From assembly GCA_016490735.1 (NCBI GenBank), contig JAEMWC010000194.1, positions 42,501-106,500 on the forward strand: a DNA stretch of 64,000 nucleotides, written 5' to 3'. Below are positions 10,819 to 21,600 of this stretch, piece after piece. Both the position numbers and the translations under genes were made by a program. Within the stretch, counting starts at the first letter, position 1. The number at the start of each line of letters is the position of its first letter. Below the pieces are notes generated by a model. It worked only from the letters and a program-made list of their open reading frames with translations. It did no database searches and was not told where the DNA came from. The stretch is from Pachyseris speciosa (taxonomy: Eukaryota; Cnidaria; Anthozoa; Scleractinia; Pachyseridae).

Positions 10819-10831
10819 TCCATCCAAGTAA

Positions 10832-11274
10832 AGCAGACAATGGATCATTAGACAAGAATTCGGCGCTATTGTTAAAGAGCCGGCCGAATACGACATCAAG
10901 ATAAAATTACGATAAAAACGTTCACTGGCTAAAAACTTTTAAAAAGAACATGAGCTTTCGACTGTCGATCTACAACCTTCGACGGATAAAAATGGAACGA
11001 GATACGAAGTTAGCGCCGATCGAGAACCAAAAACTCCATCTGTAGACGTAAATAGCGACTCTGATGTAGTGAAAATTCGCCCAGTTATGTGTCCAAACTT
11101 TAGGAATGAGCCGACATACGTGTGGTTGGTATAAATTCGCCCAACGAACTGTAAAAAGGGAAAAAGCACAGAGACCAAAAAGACGTGGCTGCTCATTATT
11201 ATTCATCTCAGTCATTGTGACAACACAAAAGCTACTTCGCGCAAAAACAGCAGGAGTACGCACTTAGGAAAAAT
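10832..11274. other. Spacer between Penelope insertion and unit 2, nothing recognised
   Basis: Overlapping minus-strand frames at 10939-11263 have no recognisable family text. The sequence is not seen elsewhere in the window. Confidence 0.4.
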
Positions 11275-11577
11275 TTTATCTTTGCCGGCTAAACAAAAAA
11301 ACTCGAAAATTCTTTACCGCAACCGGCCATAATAAGTGCCGCTTATTTTGACACGACGATTTCAAATTCATCTTCACCAAGTCTCGGTACAATTACCTCA
11401 GCGTAACAAACAACAAAAGGCTTTTGACTCACTACAATGGCCCATTTCTTGATGCGTGGACCCACGATAATCGTATGCAGTATTAAGTAAATTTTCTTCA
11501 TTTTCTGCTAATTGATTTCTTGAGATTAATGCAATTGAATCAGAAGCTACGCGTCGTTCACCAAAATCTTTGAGAGC

Positions 11578-12804
11578 ATGTCTTCCCTCTGTTTCTTTTT
11601 CCGGCTCTCAAGGTGGGGAAAGAGAAACGTCAAAGTTTCCGCTTGTGTTATCTTAGTGACTCTTGTAATTCTACGTGCATTCTATAACCTGCAAGGCCCC
11701 GATCGCCAAACAAATCGTGATGCCCGACAACTTCCACAGACGAAGTTGGTTTTGGTTTACGGCCCACCCATACCTCACGAGCCATGGGGACCGAGAAATT
11801 CGGAAGAAGCGAAGAATTACAAGTTCACGGACTGGGACGGCACTCCTTGCGAAGAGACAAGATGTCTGATCACTTTTGATAAGACGTTGCTACCTTTTAG
11901 CCATGCCGTTCTTGTACACAATTCTTGGGGACCAAAGAAAGAACTTCCATTTAATGAAGACTTATCAAGAAACAGACCACTGGCACAAAGATGGGTCTTT
12001 TACACAAAGGAAAGTCCAGGAAATATGCCATTATCGACACAATTCAATGGGTTCTTTAATTGGACAGCTACTTATAGGCGAGATTCAGACTTCTTTGTCC
12101 CTTACGGATCCTATGCTCCCTTGAAAGTGGGTGAACAAAATGCGATTCAACACTCCTCGGAAGGTATTGATCTGCAACTGGCGCAGAGTGGAGAAGTAAA
12201 TTACGCAAAGGGAAAAGACAAGATGGCTCTTTTCGGCGTCAGCAATCACTGTGGGGGACAGAGATTTGATTTTGTTCGCGCTCTCATGAAACACATTCAC
12301 ATCAGTTTTTTCGGACGGTGCGCGTATCATTTTAAATCCAACAACACTTTCTTTTGTCCGCGCAATATAGAAGAAGGCTGCGATAAAGAAATCAAACGGC
12401 ACAAATTTTACCTAGCATTTGAAAATAGCCTCTGCATCGATTATTTCACAGAAAAGTATTGGCGAAACTCGCTGGAACGAGGTTTACTACCCGTGGTTTA
12501 TGGCGCGGCGCGTTATAGCTCCGATGAGGTTATCCCTGGTTCTTTCATCAATGTGGCAGATTTTGATTCCATTGAGGCTCTAGCAGATCATTTGAAGTAC
12601 TTGGACAAGAATGACACCGCCTATAACCAATATTTTTTGTGGAAAACCAAATATAGGGTTGTGAAACACACATTTTGGTTGTGCCAATTATGTAAAGCCC
12701 TTCACGATCCCACAAAACCTACTAAAGTTTATCACAACATTTCTCATTATTGGGGGATAAAAGGGCATGCCAAATTAACAAAGATCACTATTATGAACTT
12801 ATAG
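11578..12804 (+). CDS. Alpha-1,3-fucosyltransferase, GT10 family (copy 2, altered C-terminus)
   Basis: Second single-exon fucosyltransferase, nearly identical to copy 1. I count about eight base differences over the coding region. The membrane anchor has VSACV in place of VFVCV, and FNGFF replaces FNRFF. The GT10 donor motif (FYLAFENSLCIDYFTEKYW, LLPVVYG) is unchanged. A run of four G in copy 1 is three G here (near 12767), which shifts the frame: the last 27 residues of copy 1 are replaced by 16 unrelated ones (GHAKLTKITIMNL end), and the conserved terminal Cys is lost. The protein is 408 residues. The catalytic core is complete, so it may still fold, but loss of the terminal Cys (disulfide in the family) could impair it. 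It is either functional with a new tail or an early pseudogene. Confidence 0.85.
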   Translation: MSSLCFFFRLSRWGKRNVKVSACVILVTLVILRAFYNLQGPDRQTNRDARQLPQTKLVLVYGPPIPHEPWGPRNSEEAKNYKFTDWDGTPCEETRCLITFDKTLLPFSHAVLVHNSWGPKKELPFNEDLSRNRPLAQRWVFYTKESPGNMPLSTQFNGFFNWTATYRRDSDFFVPYGSYAPLKVGEQNAIQHSSEGIDLQLAQSGEVNYAKGKDKMALFGVSNHCGGQRFDFVRALMKHIHISFFGRCAYHFKSNNTFFCPRNIEEGCDKEIKRHKFYLAFENSLCIDYFTEKYWRNSLERGLLPVVYGAARYSSDEVIPGSFINVADFDSIEALADHLKYLDKNDTAYNQYFLWKTKYRVVKHTFWLCQLCKALHDPTKPTKVYHNISHYWGIKGHAKLTKITIMNL

Positions 12805-13147
12805 ATAAGGCTGAAAAAGGCAGTCACTTGAAGTAGTCCTGTAACTGCATGGTTTTGAATTTAGGCATATATTAGTTTCATTTTGTTAATTGTGAAGTCA
12901 GTGTAGCACTTTGCAAGATACATCGGCTTGCGTACTAACATTCAAAGTGGGATTATAGTACGGTGTTCTATAATAGGTGGTCATTACAAACATTCGAAAG
13001 TAAGGCATTGCATATACAGTCAATTGCAAGCTCTAAACGTATCAAGCCGGTGTAAACGTTTACAAACTACATACAAATGTATGTAATACTGTACTTACTA
13101 CTAGAGTACTCTTTTTGATTTTACATGTGAATAATTAGGGAATAAGA

Positions 13148-13153
13148 AATAAA
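13148..13153 (+). terminator. Probable polyadenylation signal of fucosyltransferase copy 2
   Basis: AATAAA at the position matching the signal of copy 1. Confidence 0.4.
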
Positions 13154-14335
13154 TGTGAAACAAAGTACCACTTGGAAACTGATGTTTGAATATAATAGAT
13201 GGTTCCATGGTTATTGGCGCCATATTAAGGGGAGAGTACGGTTGCATTTTGGAAAAAAGTCAAATTCGTCGATTTTTTTTATTACCTCTTAATGACAACT
13301 TGAATCTATCTTCTTTGACTAGTTACAGAATATATATTCATTTCTTTGCCAAATTATTTTTTCTACTATGAAATAATGGACTTTTGAAGGCCGGTCATTT
13401 GTTTGTGTGCAGTTTCCATGGTAATCATATAAAAACCAATCGTTTTTACGCTTCTATTATTGACTAAATTGAAGGCTTTTTCGTAAAAATTTGGGTGCCC
13501 CCCTCATACTTTTCCAAGGAGTGTTTAAGCAATTGCCACCAAATTTGGTACAAAATTTCCTTATGTGCTTATCTGCAACCCTATTGAGTAGAATTTCATT
13601 TCCTCAAATAATCCTGGTTTTATAAGAAATTTCCCTTTTAAAAAGTTTGATTGGTTGCCATAGTGACCAAAATGGTCCGAAGGCAAAAACATTCAGTTAG
13701 TTTGCACTACATCTCACTGTGATAAACATTTATTGCACTAAAAATTAAGTGATTTTTGTGAAAGTAACTTGTCAAAAACTGAGGGGGCGCAATCTAACTC
13801 TCAAAACAACATTTCTCAGAAAATGGATATTGTTAACCTAAAATAAACAAATCCTACACACTGGTTACCCCATGTGGTAGACAGTGATCTTGATGTACTC
13901 TGTACAAAGGTTGAATCAATTTCAATGAATTGTCAATTAAATATGATTTTTTAGTGAGCAGCCAAAATTCTACCAAAAACCAACCGTATTCCCTTTGTCT
14001 CTCTCTGGGAGACAAACACGGCTAATATATACAGTAAATGCATGGAATTTTGACCGACTTTGAACCGCTGTAACGCCGCTAAAAAGAGGCGGATTTGCAA
14101 CATTTGCCACTACTTTTGACGGTTTTATTGATATCGTTCATTATCGTTCGTAAATTAGAATTATAAATCTTCTCTTGTGGCTTCTAAATTCGCGGTAGTT
14201 TGCATAATTTTTATTAGAGAGGCTTTCTTGTTCACACGCCAGGTGTAAAAGGCAAAGTGCAACGCCGGCCGAGATCTACTAGCGGAGTTACGGCCAGGTT
14301 ATTCGTTGAAAAAAAAATTGCAGCCTTTTGCACGG

Positions 14336-14916
14336 CTTGGAATCCCAATATGCCCATGGACTCTTCATGGTTCCTGTGTAAAAGTTCCTCTTTTAATTCA
14401 TAAACCGATTTGAATGCTGTAACAAATTGATACTGATTTCCGGTGATCAAGCGTATTAACGTTGCGAGAAGAATCACTTCCAGTGAAATGTGCCTCCGAA
14501 GATTTTCAAGGTCAAAAGATTTCGGATCTTTGACAGCCTCCGAAAAATATAGCTCATTTATTTCTTCTTTTTTCTGAGCTACGGTATTTCCAGCAAAATA
14601 TACATTTTGGCTTATTCATGAAACAGATCATAGTTTCAGCATCCTTGTGTAGATGTAAATATTTAGCGTGCAATTGCTTGTTTGTGTGCGTCAAAATTAA
14701 TAGTTTATGTATCACTAAGTCTTGATCCCGAATGGTTACCCTTTAGCCGTTCACAGATTTTGTTTTGCCGTTCTGAGCTAGCCGATTGTTTTAGCTGCCG
14801 TTCCGCCGTTCAACTTCGTCCGTTGACTTTTTTCCCTTTGATATCAGTTCAGTAGCCGTGCGGATATCCGTTTGTGTACGTTTCCGCACGAGAGGTCACA
14901 TGTTTGAAATGGCCAG
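14336..14916 (-). other. 581-bp insertion in unit 2 with an unrecognised minus-strand frame
   Basis: Unit 1 reads continuously TTTTGCACGG then TCGATCTACA (about 6917-6930). In unit 2 these are separated by 581 bases. The insertion carries a minus-strand open frame from about 14630 to its left edge, roughly 95 codons with protein-like composition: an acidic helical start (AQKKEEINELYFSEAV), then ENLRRHISLEVILLATLIRL and ELKEELLHRNHEESMG. No start codon is needed if it is an exon, and there is an AG acceptor-like TACCGTAG at about 14580. No family recognised and no flanking duplication seen. It could be a captured gene fragment or part of a transposon. A deletion in unit 1 is the alternative. 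Confidence 0.5.
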
Positions 14917-15187
14917 TCGATCTACATAGCCTGCATCAACACAAAACCGCACTAGCCGTCGCTCTGTAAGATTTTTTTGGCGTCTGAGGATTTATCTTAC
15001 TAGACATGGCTCGCGAAAGCTACTGCTCGTATAACACGCTTCGTTGGCTTTCGATACTTTTTTCGCTCTCCCCTGGGCTTAGTGGGGACAACAAGCGAAC
15101 TAATCAGCCCATCCCACTAATCGCTTCTTTGTTACATCCAGATTTCTGGACACACGTGACCAGACCAGACCAGACCAGGGTGTGTGC

Positions 15188-15299
<112 letters not shown>

Positions 15300-15387
15300 C
15301 TCCAGGGGGCGGGAAGAACATATAAATAGGTCCCGTACCATGTAAACATTTAAAAAAAAGTATTAACGTCTGGTGTAAGCGCCTACA

Positions 15388-18300
15388 CTATAAGGACGTC
15401 ATGGTAGCCGTAGTGAGCAGATTGTCGTATGACACTGAATTATTATGCCTGATTAATGTTCTCAAAATATAACAGTTGCCCTCTTCGAGACGGTTGCGTT
15501 GACCTGTACCTATACCTACAAATAAAGGACTGCAGTATTCTAGATGAGATAATATAAATGCTTTATAAAGCTTTATCATCGCATCATGAGGAAGAAAAAC
15601 GCCTTATTCTTCTCAGCGCTGAGGCCTTCGCGTGGGCTATCTTTAGTTGATCTGATATGTGTTCTTTATAGGATAGGTCCTTGTCTCGGAATAACTCCAA
15701 GAATCTTAATAGATTGGACAAATTCTATACTAACATTATTAAGAAATAGAGAATAATGATAGTCACAGGGTCCGACAGATAATGTTTGAGTCTTAGTACC
15801 GTTCACTGTTAAATGGTTAGACTGAAACCACGACGAAAGAGCCTGAAGATCTTTGTTGAAGGAAGATTCTAGAATGGTGGGAGATGCATCTGACAGGTAG
15901 CCAGTCGTGTCATCAGCGTACAGCCGCAATGAGACATTAGGAACACAGAAATTCAAGTCATTAATGAAAATGTCGGTCATGAACGCTCGAACGTTTATTA
16001 CATGAGCCCCTGGCTCGGGAGAATGGGCAACCACTCCTCACGTTATCGAGCTTAAATAATTGATTTGATTTGATTTGATTTGAACAGCAACGGCCCCAAT
16101 AGTGAGCCTTGAGGAACGCCAGATTTAACTGTTTTGAAGTTAGAGCATGCGCCTTCTAATCTGACACATTGTTGACGACCAAGCAGGTAGGTGGACATCA
16201 GTTCCAAGGCATGTGGAGAGAAGCCATAGGCCTTCAACTTCGCGAGCAATAGTTGGTGGTTTATGGCGTCAAACGCTTTGCTCAAGTCCAAAGCGACCGC
16301 CGCTACAGCTTCCTTGTTTTCAATACTGTTCCTCCAATCTTCCGTCATTTTTAGCAAAGCAGTGCAGCAAGAATGAGTTTTCATAAATCCAGATAAGATT
16401 GAGGACAAAACGTTCTGAAATGCATTCCAAGTTTGGTCATAAATAGCTTTCTCAAACACCTTCGATAACGAAGTTAATATTGACAGAGGCAGGGCGGTAG
16501 TTTGCTTTGTCTGTGTCAATCCCCCGTTTAAAGACAGGAGTAAGGCGCGCTTGCTTCCATTCAGAGGGCAATGAGAGAATTCATGATACAGAAGTTGATC
16601 AACTTAGTCACCTTTTCGACAAGAACTGGGGATCCCAAACGCAAGATTCGTGGTGAAATGCCATCTACCCCAACTGCCTTTCTCGGATTAAGGTGGTCCA
16701 AAATGTTACGGATATATGAAGTACTGCCCGGGGAGTAATTAAACTCGCTTGAGAAACGTAGGTAGATTGCTTATTGCCTTTAAGACTAGGATGATCAGTG
16801 TAGTCAGTGTCAGATCTATGCTCTAACTGAACAATATTGGCAAAGTAATCACTAAAAACTTCGGCCACACATCCAACGTCGGAAACAACACTACTGCCCT
16901 CAACGAGGATGACGCCTTGTATGTTTTTATCCGAACTAGTTGGCAAAAGGGGTTTCATTTTCCTCCAAAATTCGCCCGGATGTTTAGCACTCAAGGAAGC
17001 GTCACAGCAACACGTTTTCAAAGCGTTGCGCTTTAGCGACGTAACCTTGTTACGTTGCCGCTTGTAATCATCCCAAGAAGTAGATGTAAGATTTCGCCTG
17101 TGGCGCTTGAATAATTTGTTTCGATGCGAAATTTCACGCAGCAAATCAGGTGATATCCATGGCAACTGGTCGCCCCGAATCCACTTTTTCTTTAAGGCAC
17201 GTGCTAGTCAAGAGCATCTTTGAAAAGTGTTCGCCAATGAGCCCAAACATCATCGGCATTGTCGAATATGTAGGCCGTAGACCACGGGCCCCTTTTTAAG
17301 TCAGCCAAAAAGTCAGGCAAGTTAAAATTCTTGTTGTGACTCCTAAACTCGATCAAGCGCGGCTTTGGCCTGGAATTCTTATTTTTTCGCACTGTAAAGA
17401 TTAAGTTGTGATCGCTCAGTCCAAGGTGTAAAGAACCACTTGTGGCATAACATTCCGCGTGACTGGTTAACAAAACATCGAAGAGACTTTTAGATGTTTT
17501 AGTTACTGACTCTTTTCGGTTCATTGATTCAGTTTGAGAGACAGAATCGATTACAAAAGTCAACCAGCCTTGTGTCAGGGAAACGGTCTTCATCTCTGTT
17601 CTCATACATGACCATATTGAAGTCTCCTAGTAATAGCAGCTCCTTTCTGGTGTTATATATATTTTCGGCAGCTGTTGAAAGAGAGGCGAGAAAATCAGAT
17701 TCCTTGCACTTAGTTGGACTTCTATAACAAGCACACACTATAAAGCGGCTGTTATTAGAGTCCTTGACATCCAAACAAATGGATTCAATATCGCTACTTT
17801 CTAGTTTTAAGCGTCGATACGCCGAGAGGTCATTCCTGATATAGGCAAGCAGACCTCCAGCCCCCTTCTTAGGATCTTTGCGAATAGTGCTAAATCCTGG
17901 GTGTTAAACCAAGTGCGATGAAACAGTACTGTCGATCTTTGTTTCGGATAGAAACAAAATATCAAACATATTTCCATTTAGCAACTCCTTGACCTCATCG
18001 ATTTTGTTAACTACGCTGTTAATGTTTAAGTAACCGATCTAGCCACTTATGTTCGATTGGTACCAGTCCAAAAGAGTCGATATCGTTGTCTTCGAGTTCG
18101 TCATATTGGCTGCTTCTCTTGCTTCTATTTAGCTCTGTATCCGAGTCAAAAAAGGAATCAGATAGCGGCGGAAGTTCACATCGGGTGCAATTCGAAAGGT
18201 TAACATCTAATTTCAATTTTCCCGCTTCGCATTTCTAATGAAAAGATCCAGAACATAGATTGCATGTGAATTCTTTTTGGTTTAGCCGTATAGTTTTATT

Positions 18301-18634
18301 GTATGACAAACACTGAACTCTTCTTGACTGTAATATTTTGCACTTTTTCCTTCCAGTTTTTGCGTCATCAGGACCGGGATTTGTTTCTACGTGACCGGCG
18401 AGAACGAGACGATCTGTGGCAACCGAGTTGAGGTAGTAAGAATGACTTTGTTTAGATCTTTGTATATTTCTGATGGTTTCTGTTCTTCCTTTGCACATTG
18501 GGATTAATTGTGTCAGGGGTGACAGGAACTCCTGGCTGGCTTCCCATTCCGTGTCAATCGCCGAAAGCGAGACCGCGGTATGAATATTCCACAGGCAGCA
18601 CAGTGCCTGATTCGAGCTTCCATGAAAGAATGAA
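15388..18634 (-). mobile_element. LINE copy B (same family as LINE A)
   Basis: Minus-strand copy closely matching LINE A. It keeps the 2A-like motif (bases 18370-18393 for HVETNPGP). It also keeps an endonuclease and linker segment absent from A (17204-17605, with SHAECY, LGLSDHNLIF and RPKPRLIEFRS), and linker text PWISPDLLREISHRNKLF (about 17160). The reverse transcriptase is split by a 108-bp insertion (15973-16080). Its 3' part extends further into the C-terminal domain than A (RLEEGNCYILRTLIRHN) but no 3' tail is visible before the CT repeat, so the 3' end is truncated. Several frameshifts are present. Confidence 0.85.
15973..16080 (+). mobile_element. Short 5'-truncated insertion with TTTGA tail inside LINE B
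   Basis: LINE A reads continuously through the IFINDLNFC codons upstream of the YADD motif. LINE B has about 108 extra bases there, ending in repeated TTTGA on the plus strand (16060-16083). A short pentanucleotide tail is the usual mark of a heavily truncated LINE or SINE insertion. No clear target duplication. Confidence 0.65.
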
Positions 18635-19307
18635 CTCAGGTATATTAAGGAGTGGGTCTGCCATTAAGTTCCCAGAAAGTAAGGGGGTGGTCTAACTTTG
18701 AAACCAAAGAAGCGATAACAGTGAGACTTGGCCATGGCCTTCGGCCTGTAGAGATAGCTAAATTGGCACACTTGTCGCCATGGAGACGAATTGCGTGACA
18801 ACTTTATGTGACATTTCCGGTTTTTTCTTTAAGGGTTCTGCACAAAAGGAAAAACAACTTTTATTGAGACTTTTAGCAGCTTTTATCCTTAACTGTTGGG
18901 GGCAGTTTCCAAATCCAATTGGAATGGTGTACTCCATGTCCCGGATGTACATTTTATGGACGTTGTGTGACACTCAAGTCGTGACAATTCATTAATCACG
19001 TGACCTAGACACGCCTTCCAGTTAGTTTCATGCACAACTTCTGTCACCCAACATGATCCAAACGTTAGTTCTAAGATACATTTGCTCTAAGGTGGCGTGC
19101 ATCTTGCCAAAAGAAAACAAAGGAAATTAGATACCTTAAAGAGTCACGTGATCATTTATGTAATAGTTACCCATCTAAACGAACTTCTATAACAAGTTTG
19201 AGCTCTTGGCTAAGTTTCATGTTAAGATTGTTTATACTTTCAGAGATAGACCACCCCTCAATATTTTAACTTTCATTTCAACTGACCCACTCCTTAATAT
19301 ACCTGAG
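18635..19307. mobile_element. Inverted-repeat (MITE-like) element interrupting the LINE B 5' flank
   Basis: Ends are exact inverted repeats: CTCAGGTATATTAAGGAGTG at 18635 and its complement ending at 19307, with further pairing inward (GGTGGTCTAAC and the matching block near 19245). Length about 673 bases. The interrupted text corresponds to LINE A around 9930, where no element is present. No target duplication could be fixed with confidence. Confidence 0.75.
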
Positions 19308-19402
19308 AAGTGGTAAGACTATTAAGCTTACCGTCATGGCGCCTTCCATTCTTATGTAAACTCCATCTAAGTAAAGCAGTTTTTATCTTTGCATCCAAGT
19401 AA

Positions 19403-19768
19403 GGGGCCGACCATTTAACTCTTGAGGGGGGAGGTGGGTGATTTCTGGTCAGCAAGAATTTTTTTTCTTGCACATGATGGTGGGCAGGATATTTTTTTCC
19501 CATCGTGCTGTAATTTTTTTCTATTACATTTGTGCTGCATGCAATTTTTTTCTTCCGACAAGCGCTTGCAGGAATTTTTTTTTTCAAAATCAACCCCCCC
19601 GCCCCCCTCAAGAGTTAGCAGGATATTTTTTCCCTTCTTGCTGTAATTTCTTTTCTATTACATTTGTGCTGCATGCAATTTTTTTTTCCCACAAGCGCTT
19701 GCAGGAATTTTTTTTTCAAAATCAACCCCCCGCCCCCCCCCGCCCTCAAGAGTTAAATGGTCGGCCCC
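19403..19768. mobile_element. MITE with TAA target duplication, Harbinger-like
   Basis: Terminal inverted repeats GGGGCCGACCATTTAACTCT and complement, flanked by TAA on both sides (19400-19402, 19769-19771). Three-base TAA duplications are typical of PIF/Harbinger. The inside holds a tandem duplication of about 170 bases containing T-rich runs and CAAGCGCTTGCAGG. Open frames here are shadows of the T/C-rich composition. Confidence 0.75.
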
Positions 19769-20018
19769 TAAAGCAGTTTTTATCTTTGCCGGCAAAAAAA
19801 ATCAAAAAAAAAAAAACACGAAAATTCTTTACCGCAACCGGCCATAATAAGTGCCGCTTATTTGACACGCCGACAATTTTACGGCGATTTGAAATTCATC
19901 TTCACCCAGCCTCGGTACAATTACCTCAGCGTAACAAACAACAAAAGGCTTTTGTTTGGATTTGTGAAGACGAAGATGATTCACTACAATGGCCCATTTC
20001 TTGATGCGTGGACCCACG

Positions 20019-21600
20019 ACAATCGTACGCAGTATTAAGTAAATTTTCTTCTTTTTCTGCTAATTGATTTCTTGAGATTAATGAAATTGAATCAGAAGCT
20101 ACGCGTCGATCACCAAAATCTTTGAGGGTGTGTCTTCCCTCTGTTCCTTTTTAAGAGAAACGTCAAAGTTTTCGTTTGTGTTATCTTAGTGGCCCTGTCA
20201 GGGTAAATTCCGACGGGCGACACGGCTCTGAAACGGCGACATCAAGGAAATGAAAAGACGACGAACGACAAGACCAATCCCGTGAAATAGCGACAGCGAC
20301 AAAAATTACTGAAGGCTACATGGACAGCGACATTGGCGATTTTAAACAAGACAGCGACTTGATGGCATTTGGACAGAGGAGAATGTCGAGAATGAGTTTG
20401 CATTTTCAAAAAGTTAACCGTTCTGCGGGCCCTCGGAGCAGTTTTTAAAGTGGGGGGCCGCTCCCGCATTTTCAAGTGAAGGGAGGGGACTAGGTCTGAA
20501 AATAATTAAAACGCATATAATTCCGTTTAATTCATAAGCTTTGTCCAGCTGTTAACATATTTTACTCATATTTTATTAACTCAAAAAATCAAGTGATATC
20601 CTTTTCACACTTTTCAACTCGATTGGAGCATTTAGAGAAAGGGGCTAGTGACAAAATAAACTTTGTTATCCCACTTAACGTAATCTGTAAACGAAGGTAG
20701 AGTATTGACTCATTTATTCGCTTACTGTCACGAAATCGGATTATCTGAATGTATCGAAATTCCTTTTTCGACTGATTATCGTTACCGACCAAAAAAATCA
20801 TTTGCCACGTCAGCAAGGCTAAGTTTGTCTGTTCTGTGTTGTGAATGTTTAATACTGTAAGATTAATCAGAACCTTTCTTGAGTCTTTTCTTTGAGCAAC
20901 TCTTCAAGAGTTACTTTCACAGACACCATAGAACGCTTTAAAACGCGCCTTATGTCTAAAAGTTACCCTAAAAAAATGGTGGAACAGAAAAAACAGCTCT
21001 AACACAGAAACAGAAAACGCACAAGAAGCTTCTACCCTTCGTGACGCAATTTCAACCATCGTTACCATGTTTGAAAACAAACAAATGGACAAATGGAACG
21101 TAATACAAGAACAGCCATTACTCAGAGAGATATTTAAGGAACCTCCCTTGATTTCTTATAGAAAAGGAAAATACTTGTTCAGTAAAGCAAAACTATAAAG
21201 GCCGTGAACAACACAATGAGCACACAGCAGGAGTCGCGTTGGTCCTATATTTAAACAGCTAAAAATTGTCAAACTTAGTGATCTTGTTCAGAACAATAGT
21301 CGCCCCCTCCCTCCTGTTTGAAGTATTTGGATAAGAACGACACCGCCTATAACCAATATTTTTTATGGAAAACCAAATATAGGGTTGTGAAACACACATT
21401 TCGGTTCTGCCAGTTATGCAACGCCCTTCACGATCCCACAAAACCTACTAAAGTTTATCACAACATTTCTCATTATAGGGGATAAAAGGGCATGCCAAAT
21501 TAACAAAGATCACTGTATTATGAACTTATCGATAAGGCTGAAAAAGGCAGTCATTTAAAGTAGTCCTGTAACTTCATGGTTTATTTGAGGCAGATATTAT
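20019..21600 (+). pseudogene. Fucosyltransferase copy 3, pseudogene with replaced middle
   Basis: The 5' flank and first codons match copies 1 and 2 (20019-20192), but the start codon reads GTG and a stretch near codon 10 is lost. After GTGTTATCTTAGTGG the match stops and about 1.1 kb of unrelated sequence follows. The match resumes at about 21316 (codons for LKYLDKNDTAYNQYF) and runs through the C-terminus with stops and frameshifts. The C-terminal G run is three long, as in copy 2. About 730 bases of coding sequence, including the catalytic motif, are gone. Confidence 0.85.
20193..21315. other. Unrelated sequence inside the fucosyltransferase pseudogene
   Basis: Fills the gap between the 5' and 3' fragments of copy 3. 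It starts CCCTGTCAGGG (a small palindrome) and is rich in GCGACA motifs near 20215-20370. No gene or element recognised, and no terminal repeats matched. Confidence 0.4.

Larger units (their letters stand above)
9972..10819 (+). mobile_element. Penelope-like element, 5'-truncated, with 12-bp target duplication
   Basis: Plus-strand insertion flanked by the exact direct repeat CCATCCAAGTAA (9960-9971 and 10820-10831). The third array unit has the corresponding unoccupied text (CCATCTAAGTAA followed by AGCAG at about 19366-19382), an empty site with one base difference. It contains the C-terminal end of a Penelope polyprotein and a 3' untranslated tail with a hammerhead-like motif. Confidence 0.9.
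11275..15090 (+). repeat. Segmental duplication unit 2 (fucosyltransferase unit)
   Basis: Second copy of the array unit. Its 5' part (11275-11577) matches unit 3 (about 19785-20136) better than unit 1. Its coding region and 3' flank match unit 1. It lacks the 6181-6412 element and carries a 581-bp insertion (14336-14916) relative to unit 1. The unit ends with the same text as unit 1 around GCTTCGTTGGCTTTCGATAC. Confidence 0.85.

Noticed and set aside
19422..20004. 188-codon Phe/Pro-rich plus-strand frame
   Set aside because: Lies across the Harbinger-like MITE and its T/C-rich tandem units; not kept in the other array units.
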